Source of the DNA: Bemisia tabaci
Lineage: Eukaryota; Arthropoda; Insecta; Hemiptera; Aleyrodidae
Length of the DNA stretch: 64,000 bases
Assembly: GCF_918797505.1 (NCBI RefSeq)
Contig: NC_092799.1
Location: 33,492,597 to 33,556,596 of the forward strand
Direction: 5' to 3'
Part shown: positions 41,842 to 52,894 of the stretch, piece after piece
Position numbering within the stretch: the first letter of the stretch is position 1
Layout of the letters: each line of letters opens with the position of its first letter
Made by a program: the position numbers and the translations under genes
The notes under the pieces: generated by a model
Database searches by the model: none
Told to the model about the DNA's origin: nothing
What the model saw: the letters and a program-made list of their open reading frames with translations, nothing else

Positions 41842-43272
41842 CATTGAACATTGACAAGTGTAGCCAGGCTCGGCAGGCATCCCGACAATTACGAGAGATG
41901 GAAACGTCTCACAGTCGATTTTAAAGTCAGCACTCAAGAAGTAAAAGCTTTTGCCCAACTGCAGCGAATTTTATTTTCAGCATAAAATTGAAACTTCACG
42001 TCGCTCTGCAGGTATCTCCTCCAAACGAACAATCTAAGTGTGTTTGAGGTACTTTACCGCAGGATTTTCACATTTCGGGATTAATCCTGCTATTTCGACT
42101 ATTTAGCGTTGAGAACTGGATGTTTGACCTTTGGCAACGATGGTTTTCATCCTCATCTCGCCACCGAAACGCCGTAAGTCGCGGTTGGAATTTAACGGCC
42201 AAGCACTCTTTTAACAGCTTTTTCACACTAATGGACAGGAAACGGAAGAGAAGAGGGAGGCTGCCAACTTTGGCGAGAGGGTTTCCCGACTGGGTTGTTT
42301 CAGTGACGTAATGAAGCCACGGTGAAGTCAGGGTCGCAGATGAAAGTACATTTGGAGTTTAGCCCTCCAATCTTTCTCTAGCATTTTTCCGGGCTCATCC
42401 CAAGAGTAGAGGATAATTATTATTACTCAAGTTAGGCCACATTAAAAACTTTCGGATGCATAAATTGAGGCACCCGTGACATCGTTGCCTAACTTTGGAA
42501 TTAAAAATAGCCAAATTCATTATCAGTTCAATTCTACAGGCTACTTTTAAACTTTGAGTGTATGCAAGTACTTCATAAACAAGTAGCTCAGTGGATTTTC
42601 TTCCTTTTCTTTTACGAGAAATCTCAAACTTTGATAGAGCTGTGTCCAAAGTAAATGATGGCTTGATCAAATCATAATATTAAATGGATATGTAGGTGTA
42701 CCAACTGACAAAGACGTAATCTCCTGTACCTCTCTGACAGCTACTTTTCAAATCGGCAATTGATGTATTTTACTGATATAATATTCGGACAACTTTTGCA
42801 ATAAAGAAGTACTATTTTTTTCTCGCTTACCCATAAAATCACTTATCTGCATATGATCACTTTTAGGATATACGTTTTTTTCTACAAATAGCAAGAAATA
42901 CTTTTTTTAATCTCAAAATGTAGTCCATTTCATATTTTTAAATAAAATATTTAAATTATTTAAAAGTCAAGCGTTCCAAAGTTTCGCTCCTCTGAAGGAT
43001 TGCTCTCGCTGTTGGATGAATTCACGCATACCTAATATATTGCACAGAAGCTGATTTTTAATTTTAATGACGGTATCATTTACACTGAGTTTTACAGAAA
43101 GAAAATGAGTCAAATTGAAATCGAACCAAAGAAAAGAGATTTGCAGTTGTATTTTTATTATTATTTTTAGATTCAATGTGAGAGAAAAATATCGACATCT
43201 ATTTTCACATTCAGAATATCACAGTTTATCCTCCGACCCCCCAACCTTAAAATTTTCGTCAAGAGAAAATGA
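41842..43272. other. Unassigned sequence
   Basis: No gene recognised. From about 42780 to 42970 it is very AT-rich. Frames up to 91 codons have no domain. Confidence 0.4.
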
Positions 43273-43988
43273 GAAGTTGGTAAAGATCAAAACTACTCGA
43301 GACTCATTTATCATTTTAAAAAATACATAGTTATTTTTTATCCTCAGTCCGATTCTAAATTACCGAGAAAATTCGCAGAACTCACCTATTTTCGCTTCAT
43401 ATTTTTAGAATCTAAATCGAACACTGTTGACGCAAGTGCTTCCTCCCACAATAAAAATACACTGGACCTTCTCCTCGCCTGTAGCAACGCGAAAACTTTT
43501 CATTACATCGGAATAGCATGCCAAGTTGATTAAGTGACTCTCGACTACTCCGGAGCTAATCAAATTGACATAGTTTTGAAAAATGAACCAAAACCACTGA
43601 CAAATTTACAAAAAACACTTATCTCTACTGGGGACTCAGTAACTGTTAGGACGTTTTCCAAAAAACTGCACACAAATATGATTTTACGTTCCGATGCTTT
43701 CGCTCCGCACAAGCTCTCAAAAACTCTAATTCAGAATGACGTTCGTCATCGTTTGTAATTTTACCTGGAATGTTTAATATACTGGTAACCTATCAAAAAT
43801 CGATGCCAGTGAGCGGTGATTCATATGTCGTAAATACAATTAACGAAGTGCACTCTCATTTGAAACTTTTGGATCCAGTCCCAATCATTCATTTGATTGC
43901 TCGCGACTTGGTTCCCAGAACGCGTTTCAGCTCCTTTCTCACTTCAAGCTGTGGAATTCCTCAACAAGGACAAAACATGCACTGCTGA
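43273..43988 (+). pseudogene. Possible decayed coding stretch, family unknown
   Basis: One reading frame stays open from 43273 to 43758 except for a single TAA at 43531-43533. A different frame then stays open from 43770 to 43988, ending in TGA. Predicted residues are mixed and not repeat-like (for example SGANQIDIVLKNEPKPLTN, and later VVNTINEVHSHLKLLDPVP). One stop and one frameshift would be consistent with a decayed exon or an old insertion. No inverted repeat explains the openness. I recognise no family, and chance remains possible. Confidence 0.22.
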
Positions 43989-44697
43989 CGGTTTGGGCAG
44001 CCTATTCTATGTAATGTTCCTTTATTCTGTTTTTTCCAGGGGGGAGGGGGTTCGTATTTGATACTTTGAGGAGTAATTGAATTTCAATTCTTATTAAACT
44101 CTTTTTTATTGAATCTTAATTAGCTGGAATGTTTACTTTTTTTATCGCTGATTTTCCCCTTAGGAAAAAACGATAAGTACATGGCGCGCTTAAAATATCA
44201 CCCTTGAGAGCTTTTTGAATAATTTTGCCGATTGTTCATGAGAAATTGGGTCAAAAGAGTACATATCAGGCGTTGTGAGATGGTGTAGCTTGCTCCCATA
44301 CAGAATATGTAAACCTGACCTGGCAAAAAAGCGGTTTCCCGGAATATATGCATTCGTGTACTGCCCTATTGAGTTCGTTGTCAACCTATATCATTTTTAT
44401 TATTTATTTACTTTTTTTGCCCACCTTATACTGTATATGCACTCGGGGAGAAATCAAATGATTTTAACTTTACAAATCACACGCGAGAAAGTTAGGCAAG
44501 AGTTCGTATCTTCAGGTTAAGTTTTCATACATTTCTCTCCGGCAAACCTGGTTAACATCGACGAAAAGAAAAATGCCCCTTGCGACAAGAAGTTTTGAAA
44601 AAAGGGTGAATTTTAGACTTTGGTAAGTGTATATCGTTATAAATGAGCATTTTTACCTCTGATCAGAATACTGACTCGTTTGGAGGTATCTGTCCCT
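43989..44697. other. Unassigned sequence
   Basis: A G-rich patch lies at 44038-44050. An 81-codon frame at 44275-44520 starts with a non-ATG codon and is hydrophobic. No domain. Confidence 0.35.
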
Positions 44698-44925
44698 CGG
44701 TGGAACGAGTCAATCAGAGAGGTCGGACATGAATTTTTTCACTAAAACTCCAAATTTCAATATTTATTTTGTCTAATTATACATTTTGAGGGGTGCTTCC
44801 AGAAGAAATTTCACGAGGAAATCAATGGAACCACTTTTAGAACCTCAAATTTTTGTATAAACGGAGTTATAAGCTTTTAAATTTTCCGAATTTTGTCCGA
44901 CCTTCGTCATCGACTCAATCCACTG
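44698..44925 (+). mobile_element. Repeat H, copy 2 (both ends)
   Basis: A 228-bp copy, left end CGGTGGAACGAGTCAATCAG, AGAGGTCGGACATG; right end TTGTCCGACCTTCGTCATCG, ACTCAATCCACTG. The ends are inverted repeats of about 30 bp. The interior TTCACGAGGAAATCAATGG and GTATAAACGGAGTTATAAGC is shared with the other copies. The flanks share TGTCCC but no clean TSD. Confidence 0.75.
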
Positions 44926-44935
44926 TACGTGTCCC

Positions 44936-45425
44936 ATTGGACTACATTTTGCAATAAACAACTACTGTTTCTAATTAATTTCAGAAATAACTTGTAGGTG
45001 CCGGCAGTTTTCCAACGCAGATACACGCAAAAAAATAGGGTAGTCGACACAACCAGCGGCTAGTTAAAAATGCGCCAGCTACCGTGCGGTAGTTACGATA
45101 ACTACCGCGGTGGAGGTCATGCACAACTGGACTGCATTTTGCAATTTGGAACTATAGATTCTGGCTCATCTGAAAAAACACTTATGTGCATAGGGAAACC
45201 AATGGCACATACGTTGTTTTTAAACCGGGACAGAATCTATAGTTCCAAATTGCAAAATGCAGTCCAGTTGTGCATGACCTCCACCGCGGTAGTTATCGTA
45301 ACTACCGCACGGTAGCTGGCGCATTTTTAACCAGCCGCTGGTTGTGTCGACTACCCTATTTTTTTCCGTGTAGTTGATCTAACGGATGAACCAGCAAAAT
45401 TGGCTCCTTATCGCAAAATGTAGTA
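44936..45425. repeat. Outer repeat R interrupted by MITE Q
   Basis: GGACTACATTTTGCAATAA at about 44940 is mirrored by TTATCGCAAAATGTAGTAA at about 45410. MITE Q lies between. The arms are short, so the assignment is tentative. Confidence 0.45.
45024..45370. mobile_element. MITE family Q, long palindrome
   Basis: A 347-bp element flanked by TA (45022-45023, 45371-45372), ends CACGCAAAAAAATAGGGTAG and CTACCCTATTTTTTTCCGTG. Arms of about 130-140 bp are nearly perfect (GTCGACACAACCAGCGGCTA, TACCGCGGTGGAGGTCATGC, CAATTTGGAACTATAGATTC). The high arm identity suggests recent insertion or ongoing gene conversion between arms. Confidence 0.92.
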
Positions 45426-46014
45426 ATATTCATCGCATATACCATACAACGTGCATCTTCGCCGTTGGGAGCTCATCAAAGTTGCAAATTCATTTATTCA
45501 TAAACTGTGAGTGGACGATGATACGGCAGGGCGAAAAGAGGGACGGGGGCGGGCGGGAACTGGGAAGGTCCCATGATTGCGCTGAAACAATTAGTCCTGC
45601 ACATTGATTAGCTGACCGTTCGACGTGTCTCCTCGAGGGCGAGGGAGACTAGTCGGAGGGGGAAGGGTCGGCGGGGGCCTGAATTAGCCTCCGCCGGTGT
45701 GTTTTAATTACGGATAGCTCGGCTCCGAAATTGGGAGTCGGAAAAAAGCTCCCCGTCAGGGCGGAAGTGTCAAAAATCGTGTAGCTCAGCTTAATTGCAG
45801 TGTTCTCACCGGTGGAAAACGCTGTGCTCCCGTTTGTCGAGCTTTTGTAAATCTCCAGAAATGCACTTGAGAGAGGGATAATTTGCTCTTTCCCCTCTTT
45901 TTCACCCGAAACGGATCATTGCTCCATCTGGGGGGGGGGGGGTGAACTTTTTTCGGAAAGGGTAAACCCCAGTTTCAGTCCAACAATAGCCGTTAAAACT
46001 ATTCTTATGAAGCA
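45426..46014. other. Unassigned, GC-rich in the middle
   Basis: GC- and G-rich from 45530 to 45770, with a run of 12 G at about 45930. No gene recognised. Confidence 0.4.
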
Positions 46015-46215
46015 AAGTGGATCGAATCAATTAGAGAGGTCGGACATGAAATTTTTGACTAAAACTGCAAATTTTGATGTTTATTCTGTCACATTTTAAA
46101 TTTTAAGAGGTGCTTCTAAAGGGAAATTTCACGAGAAAGCCAACGAAACCACTTTTAGAATCTCAAAGTTTTGTATAAACGGAGTTATAAGCGTTTAAAG
46201 TTTCCAAATTTTCAG
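46015..46215 (+). mobile_element. Repeat H, copy 3 (one end only)
   Basis: AAGTGGATCGAATCAATTAG, AGAGGTCGGACATGAAAT through GTATAAACGGAGTTATAAGC, GTTTAAAGTTTCC. It ends at the same point as copy 18218-18422, lacking the distal terminus. Confidence 0.7.
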
Positions 46216-46323
46216 AACTGTTTTCGAGCTTTAGAGTTCGTTTCAGAGGAAACAATATGGCTTCGTCATGTTGCTCGCGAAATTTTACGCAAGAAAAATT
46301 ACTTAAATCGCAAATCCCTCACA

Positions 46324-46605
46324 CCTGCGGGCCGATTATTGAAATTGATAGGCAAGGCGATCAAGACATAGAAGTCATAGGGAGTATGGAGCTATCCTAT
46401 TGGTTGAAATGAGTGGTTCCTATAGACTAAGCGAGAAATGATGGACTGTCTATCGGGTCCTTCGTGGGTTGCCGTTACTTAGTCTATTACCCACATTTTT
46501 TGTCCGTTGCAGCCACCCGCTTCCAGCAATAAGATCCCTCCTTATCTCTTTTGTCCTCTTTGTCTTATAGCTTTGTCTATCAATGTCAATAATCGGCACT
46601 CTGCA
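46324..46605. mobile_element. Foldback element AA, copy 2
   Basis: Arms CTGCGGGCCGATTATTGAAA, TTGATAGGCAAGGCGATCAA and complement ATAGCTTTGTCTATCAATGT, CAATAATCGGCACTCTGC. Inner arms AGTCATAGGGAGTATGG and TTATCTCTTTTGTC are looser. Same family as 25271-25534. Confidence 0.7.
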
Positions 46606-47191
46606 ATAAGAGCTTCCATTTTTCACCGGACATTTATTCAAAATATTCCAGCCGAAGTGACAAGACTGTCGGGCTGCGCTATCGATGCAAACTTAGGAAA
46701 GCCGCGCGAATGATCCCTCGCTCTTTCTCATCGATTAAGGGTTGCCCCACACAGATTCGGACTGAGCTTTCAAGTGTTGAGACGCGGCGCGGCGGGGAAG
46801 GGGGGCGGGGTGCCGATCCATAAATTATGTTAAGATTAGCGTTTATGCGTCGGGTGAATTATTGACTGGAATCAGCTTAAAATTGACACTCACATGATAA
46901 ATGACGCCCTCACGTTGGGCCGCGATGAAAGGGGTGCCGCGCCGCGTCGCCACCGAGGGGCGGGGGTGCAGGTGGCTAAGCGTTCCCCGCAAATTCCATA
47001 GCGTTCCGTGTTCCCTCGTCGACAATCATATAATTGAAATGTTTTCCGTCTTTTCTTCCGCTTGTAATCTTGTGCTTTTTCTTGCTCTCGGAGCTATGCT
47101 GCCATGCGTAAGAAGAACGGAGTGAATTCGGTAGATATTTTTCCTCGGCAATGAGTTTAATCATTTTAATATTCTTGACCTATAACCTATA
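46606..47191. other. Unassigned sequence with a possible A-family left end
   Basis: GC-rich at 46780-46990. CTGCCATGCGTAAGAAGAAC at about 47099 resembles a family A start (CTGCCGTGCTAAGGAAGAAC) but the following bases diverge. No gene. Confidence 0.35.
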
Positions 47192-47520
47192 CACACGGAA
47201 AAAGGTAGCACGGTGCCGATATACTGAAAATATAAGTTTCGGTGCCACCGCACAAAACAGTAATTGAATCGGTCAGTTACAAAAGGGCTCAAGCGGCAGC
47301 TATAAAATTACGAAAAATACAATAGAAACTGTACGAACCAACCCGTTTTAAATTGCAGACTAATTAATTATGTGAGCAATTAATTCATCGCTTTAATATT
47401 TTAGAGCTCTGAGATTTATAAGGGGTCAATAAAACGGTTATTACCATTTTTCTCGAATTCTCATTTTCGGTGCTTGAGCCCTTTTGTAACTGACCGATTC
47501 AAATTACACACCGTTGCAGT
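47192..47520. mobile_element. MITE family S
   Basis: The left end CACACGGAAAAAGGTAGCAC follows a TA. The arms AGTAATTGAATCGGTCAGTT, ACAAAAGGGCTCAAGC (ending 47296) and complement from 47472 to 47510 are near perfect. The right outer end (ACACACCGTTGCAG) is decayed. About 330 bp, non-coding. Confidence 0.65.
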
Positions 47521-47861
47521 AAGGAGTGTCTCCAAATGTCAAACTGAACTATATTTATGACAATTTCTGCGAAGTTAATAAAAACGAAGATTTGCGATCG
47601 ATCTCCAGAGATTTGTAATTTTGATTTTTTCAGATCGTGAAACAACTCAAAATTGTTAGACTAAGAAAAATATGAGTTTTCTTCCTTTGTCACGACTGTA
47701 TACTCACTAGACTACGTACAACTTTCATTTGAGACGCTGGAGGATACCCCCGTCGAATATTCAAATTGTGATTTTTCAATCCGGCTTCCAACGAAAATCT
47801 TACTTCATGAACCATCTTACACAGACAGTTACATATTCAGTCGTGTAGTTTACAACTCATA

Positions 47862-48095
47862 ATGACAGAACTGAATGAAGATACAAAGTTTCCACCCGGC
47901 AGGATGCAAAGCGTGCAGAATAGCGTACAAGCGTACGCGGTAGTGTCACACGTTAGAAACGCCTTCAATTACTCAGCATACCACATGCATGATCGCAGAG
48001 CAGGAATAGTTATCTCTCTGCCCCTTACTTACATATTTGCGATCGTTCGTTCTTTGAGCACGCCACTTTTGTTAACCATCATGAAACAAAGCTAA
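47862..48095 (+). CDS. Small open frame, 77 codons, no recognised family
   Basis: ATG-initiated. The N-terminal half is polar; residues 50-75 form a hydrophobic stretch (IVISLPLTYIFAIV, then LLLTIM) that could span a membrane. It is not inside a visible repeat. No splice or promoter signal is evident, and 77 codons is within chance expectation. Confidence 0.13.
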   Translation: MTELNEDTKFPPGRMQSVQNSVQAYAVVSHVRNAFNYSAYHMHDRRAGIVISLPLTYIFAIVRSLSTPLLLTIMKQS

Positions 48096-48194
48096 ATTGA
48101 AGCGGACTCGCACTGTGCCAAATTGAGCAAACGTTATTTTGTAGGAAATATTAGAAATCATCACAACTAGACGTGATTGATATGTTAAACAGAA

Positions 48195-48290
48195 GTATGT
48201 GCAAATGCATTCATGAAAAGGAACTATTAGTATTTGCGTGCCTAATAGTTCCTATTCATTTATATTATCTTCACATAACTTTTTACTGCA
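48195..48290. repeat. Short hairpin repeat
   Basis: AGGAACTATTAG (48219-48230) and CTAATAGTTCCT (48242-48253) form a perfect 12-bp stem with an 11-base loop. Weaker pairing continues outward (TATGTG and CACATA). Probably a miniature inverted-repeat remnant. Confidence 0.5.
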
Positions 48291-48714
48291 TAAATATGCC
48301 TCAATTAAATGAAAGTCCTTCTAAATAAGTTTACATTTAGAGTGAACTTTTAATTTTGCATTGAATGTATGAAAATCTAGGACTTAATTTAGGATTATAC
48401 ATTTTTCAAACGAAAGGTTCTCTAGTTTTGATTCATGGTTCAACTTCATGGATTGGATTTTTCTTTAAATTTTTCTTTTATAGAATTTAAAGTTCTCTAG
48501 GTCTACTCTAGATTCTCATTAATACGTGTAAAACTTGGGAGGGAAAAAGATTATGAGAAACGAAAAAAAAATTCGGTTCTTATGCACTGTCTGTATTTAT
48601 TTCCCTAAAAAGAGGAGATCTATAATTTGATTTTACACACCTGTAAATCCATCAATATCATTAGATTTCGTCTGACAGACATCGATCTTACAACTCCTAA
48701 TAAATATTAGACGT

Positions 48715-49160
48715 GAACAGAGAAGTATAAGAGGAATTGGAAAAACAGAGGCGAGAGAATAACAGTATGAAGAGGGAGGAGTAGAACAGGAGAAAGAAGC
48801 ATATTGAAAAGGAGGAAAGTAGGAAGAAAAGTAAGAAAATGAAGAAAAAGAAGACCAGGATAGGACATGAAAGGAAAGAAAAAGAGAGAAAAGAAAAACT
48901 AGGGAAATTAGAGGAATGAGGAGAGAAGAAAGAAGAAGGAATGAGAAAAACGACAGCAATAAATGACAAGAATAAAGGAGGAAAAAGAAAAGGATGAAAA
49001 CTAGTTTTAAGGGAAAAAAGGGAGAATAGGCGGAAGAAAAAGTAAAAGAGGTGAAAAATGAAAAATAGGTAGGAGAAGAGGGACAAAAAGAAAGATGAGG
49101 ACAAAAGGAATAGAAGAAAATCTATTTTCTCTCATCCTTTTCTCCTCTCTCTCTCCTTAT
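48715..49160. repeat. Purine tract of about 420 bp with a pyrimidine end
   Basis: From 48715 to 49121 the plus strand is almost all A and G, then switches to pyrimidines (49122-49165). The minus-strand frames here are Ser/Phe/Leu low-complexity artefacts. Such strand-asymmetric tracts can form intramolecular triplex. Just right of it, GGCAGACTAGGG (49197-49208) equals a piggyBac-like end. A similar pyrimidine tract fills the TTAA element at 56862. Confidence 0.8.
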
Positions 49161-49238
49161 TCGTCCGACTTAGAAGACGAGAAAAGTTCCGAGTCGGGCA
49201 GACTAGGGCTAGCAAACACGATAAGCTCCATTCCCGCA

Positions 49239-49480
49239 CTGCTGTGTCAAGGAAAAACGCCGTAAGAACCTTCAGGCAATGGCAAATTTCCGTTGATACA
49301 ATACGAATTTCTTGGTAAACTTATGAACATTTTTCAGATAATTTTCCTACCACTTTTATCCAAAGTTCCCGAAAATATCAAGGGAAAATATTCATAACTT
49401 TCCACAAAAATATACATTTTATCGGAGAAAATTTGGCGGCTCTCGAATGTTCATACGGCGTTTTCTCCTCAGGACGGGAG
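49239..49480. mobile_element. MITE family A, copy 6
   Basis: 242 bp, ends CTGCTGTGTCAAGGAAAAAC and TTTTCTCCTCAGGACGGGAG, perfect 4-bp TSD CGCA at 49235-49238 and 49481-49484. The middle has AAAATATCAAGGGAAAATAT and flanking inner arms. Uninterrupted. Confidence 0.92.
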
Positions 49481-49644
49481 CGCACGTGTCATCCCATGGA
49501 ACGGAACCTCCAAAGCTAATTTTCCGGAACCGAACGAGCGTTTGAGGCTCCTCGGAGCCGGCTCCCGACAATGCCACTTTGCGAAAGGCTCCTGCTTTTT
49601 CCAATAAAAGTCTCTCAAAAGTCGACGTGCGGCGCCCGGCTACG

Positions 49645-49896
49645 CTGCCGTGCTAAGGAAGAACGCCGTATGAACATTCGAGAGTTGCCAAATTTCCTTG
49701 GATAAAATGCACATTTTAAAGGAAAATTATGAATATTTTTCCTTGAAATTTTCAAAAACTTTGGATCAAATTACACACAAAATTATCTGACAAATTGGCA
49801 GAAAGATATTAAAAAATTGTCCTGAAAATTAGTGATTTGCCAGAAGAAATTTGGCAACGCCTGAAGGCTCATACGGCGTTTTTCCTTAGCAGGCAG
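49645..49896. mobile_element. MITE family A, copy 7
   Basis: 252 bp, ends CTGCCGTGCTAAGGAAGAAC and TTTTTCCTTAGCAGGCAG, perfect 4-bp TSD TACG at 49641-49644 and 49897-49900. The TIRs extend about 50 bp through CGCCGTATGAACATTC and GTTGCCAAATTTCC. A good reference copy for the family. Confidence 0.95.
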
Positions 49897-50319
49897 TACG
49901 CACGGGAGCCAAGAGCCAGGTGGATGAGTGAATCGGAAGAATGCGCATTTCTCCCGCGGATCCGCGACGCCGCGCCGGCTCAAAGGAGCCCCCCCCCCCT
50001 CCTCCGCCACGCTAATCCCGACTTATCTTTTTTCACGGCCCCCTCCGCCCCCCTCCCCCCTACACCTCCAGAATTTGATCTCTTTGTCGTGCGTCTTAGC
50101 GTGCGACTTTCGTCCAATTTATCGTGTATTCCCGTCGATGAGAGAGAGCGTCGCCTGCAGTAATAGAAATCTCAGCGCGGAATCCGGAGTGCATTTCACT
50201 CCGGTGTCTGTTCAGTATCCGGAGTGTATTTCACCCCGGTGCCTATTCAGTATCGGGAGTGCATTTCACTCTAATGCCTATTCAGTATCCGAGGCTTAAA
50301 CTGCCGGACTCCATTGGAA
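49897..50319. other. GC-rich, C-run block with short tandem motif
   Basis: TATCCGGAGTGTATTTCACC-like units repeat three times at 50185-50275 (TCCGGAGTGCATTTCACTCC and variants, about 40-bp spacing). The C-rich part 49990-50070 gives overlapping frames on the plus strand without domain. No gene recognised. Confidence 0.4.
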
Positions 50320-50424
50320 AATTGTTGAATATTTTTTTTTTTTTTTTTTTTTTCTTTCAAATTTTTCAGATAATTTTGTTCAGAATGTGATCAAAAATAC
50401 CTGAAAATTGCAACGAAAAAGATA
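50320..50424. mobile_element. Family A internal fragment with T-run expansion
   Basis: ATTGTTGAATA, a 22-base T run (50332-50353), then TTCAGATAATTTTGTTCAGA, TGTGATCAAAAATACCTGAA and AATTGCAACGAAAAAG follow the order of the family A centre. Neither A end is recognisable. A MITE end (50428) follows directly. Confidence 0.55.
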
Positions 50425-50427
50425 CAC

Positions 50428-50600
50428 ACACGGAGAAAAAAACTTCGTGCGTGAGACCCGCAGTTGAGGTCATATGGATCTCTGAAGTTTTCTGATCATG
50501 CATAAGAAAACTTGAGGTCGATCTACCGAAGTTCGGGTCAGACATCGAGGCACTTCGGTATCTGCCGAAGTACTTCAGATGTCTTGTTGTCTGGAATGAC
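50428..50600 (+). mobile_element. Single MITE end of the CACACGG type
   Basis: ACACACGGAGAAAAAAACTT matches the end formula of S and Q (CAC plus A run). Inside, CTTCGGTATCTGCCGAAG forms a hairpin. The opposite end was not identified. Confidence 0.4.
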
Positions 50601-50963
50601 GACATCCGAGCTAAAATTGGCTCTTTCAATGAAGCGACGAATTGCGCAAGTCGGGCAATGCTGGGTTTTGTGCCTTCCAATTTATGTAAAACAATCGATA
50701 TTTTTTGGAGGCAGTCTGCCTCGCCTAGAATCGTTTATCTATAATGGATTCGAACGAAGAAGGGGAACTGTTGCCAACTTGCGACATTGTTAATTTCTAT
50801 CGAATAAATTCTACCGATAGCGCAAGGTGAATATGGCGGTCTCAGGTGTAGGTCTGAATTCACTAAAATTAGATAAATAGAAGTTTATGAAAGACTCCAT
50901 GCATTTTGAAATTTATAATAATCTTCAGAGCCTTCTGAAGCGTTGGCCGTAAGGTAGCGTTAA

Positions 50964-52575
50964 CCCTAGTCTGCCAAACATGGGTCAAATTGACCCGGCA
51001 GGCTCTAAAAACATGCATAACTTTCTTAATTTTCGGCCCACGGACCTGTGCTTCAGATATAGGTCCACAAAAACCCTCATTTATGCAAAACTATCATGAT
51101 TTTGTGAAAAAAAAAATTTTCCGACCCGTGGTGAATTTTATTCAAGACTACCCCTCAAACGGCAATTGAGGGGTCTATTTGACCCATATGCAATTCTATA
51201 GGGAATTTTTGTTTTTCAGTGCATTTGATGTTGGCATCACTGTGTGTTTTGATTCGCACGTTATAGGTTATGGAATCATCAACAAATATTGCATCAGAAA
51301 AGTTATCTGTGATAAATATAGTCTGATTTTTGTGTAATGGTCAGCTAAAATTAGAGTACCTATATAGCGAGAGTATGGACAGATCGCTTCATAGAGGGCT
51401 TAGGGCCCAAAAGTGCAGCCACCTTTCTAACCAACTTCTAACGCACAAAATTTCACTGCCAGTCTGCACATTCCAATTCTAACCAAGATGGCTAAGAATG
51501 TACATAAATGAGCGTTCTTCCGCAAAAGTGAGTAAATTTATGCAACAAGTAAGTCAAATACGTACGTCGTATAAACGATGGTTCGTAACAATTGTATTAG
51601 TAAAGCACTCTGGATAATTGAGATTCATAGGTTGGCTGCATTTCTGGGCCCTAACTTTATTCGCGGAAACATCGGTGAAGGCCTGATGGATTTTCGGAGT
51701 TTCACATCTGTCTATACTCTCGCTATACAGGTACTCTAGCTAAAATCAGGTAAGATTTGATTACTTTTACTTTCTATGATTGTGGATTGCTGGTATGTAA
51801 CTATACCCAGGTTTTCAGGTTTTTATTCTATACTTTCCTGCAAGGTTCTAGAGATATCATGTGTTAGATCTCACATTCATGTGTTTTTGGAACATTCCCA
51901 AACTTGCAGCATGATATTTGTATAGAGAGCTTTCTTGGATTCACCAAATTCTAGAGATAATTCCCCTATAGTTAATTTTGAAGACATGTGTTGGAACTGG
52001 AATTCCATTTTTCCTACTTGACTTAGATTTATTTCTTTATTTTTCTCTTTTTATCTTGTTACCACGTTCCTCTAAGGAAAGTAGTATTCTAAATTTTACC
52101 AAATTCAGAGGCAATTTCTAGTTGTATTTGAAGATTTTTGAACTATTGTGACAAAGTTTTTGTACTAATATTAGTAAATTTTTCTATTTTCATGATTATT
52201 TGTAGCCTTGAAGCCTTCAAAGTAATATATTATAACTGTTTCTTTCCAAAAATGTGTATGAGTGAGTATTCCAGTCGGTCCTACCCAAAATGCGAAGAAA
52301 ATCCCCAAAAAACCTAAAAATTATCCTTGATTATCGGGCTGTACAAATAATGCTAGATCAAAAACAGTGCAAATTGCATAACCTGAACAGTGCAGGATGT
52401 TTTAGGAAAATAAAAAATTCAAAATGTAGGCCCTAACTATCATTAGAATATATAGTTACCAAAAAAAAGTGTAAAAAAAAGAAGTAAAATACAGCAAACA
52501 CATGTATTTCAAATACGGGTCAAAATGACCCGTAATTGGCAGACTTGTAACAAAAATCCGTTTGGCAGACTAGGG
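50964..52575. mobile_element. piggyBac-like non-autonomous element
   Basis: Ends CCCTAGTCTGCCAAAC (perfect 16-bp TIR) with TTAA at 50960-50963 and 52576-52579, the piggyBac signature. Subterminal palindromes GGGTCAAATTGACCC (50982-50996) and GGGTCAAAATGACCC (52517-52531), plus GGGTCTATTTGACCC (51171-51185), look like binding repeats. Of the 1612 bp, 385 are the nested element L. No transposase frame remains. Confidence 0.9.
51353..51737 (-). mobile_element. Mutator-like element L, copy 2 (nested)
   Basis: 385 bp, ends AGAGTACCTATATAGCGAGA and TCTCGCTATACAGGTACTCT, flanks AGCTAAAATT and AGCTAAAATC matching at 9 of 10 positions. It lies in the opposite orientation to copy 1 (38374-38767) and inside the piggyBac-like element. 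Confidence 0.9.
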
Positions 52576-52584
52576 TTAAGTAAA

Positions 52585-52894
52585 TAGACTGATTTAGTGG
52601 CTACATCATTCGACATAATATCGCACCCTTGTTTCGAATGTAAACAAACACATGACCTTGTTTCTGATTCGCGCCCTCTGTGCCATCGTGATAAACGGTT
52701 CTAAAAGGTTCTTCTAATCGAAATTGCTCGTCTTTAATAAGTCTTTAGTCAATTTATGACCGATCAATGACTAAATTTTAATAAATTAACGCAATCAACT
52801 CATGAAGAATTCGCACATGAGGTTATGTTAGTTTGTTTTGGTTTGAACCAAGAGTTCGATATTATATCGATCGACGTAGTCACTAAATCAGTCT
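52585..52894. mobile_element. Inverted-repeat element next to the piggyBac-like insertion
   Basis: Arms AGACTGATTTAGTGGCTACA, TCATTCGACATAATATCG and complement CGATATTATATCGATCGACG, TAGTCACTAAATCAGTCT, 310 bp in all. The flanks share GTAAA only. It begins six bases after the TTAA of the neighbouring element. Confidence 0.75.

Noticed and set aside
48633..49104. Minus-strand frames of 108 and 135 codons
   Set aside because: Translation of a polypurine tract; Phe/Ser/Leu low complexity.
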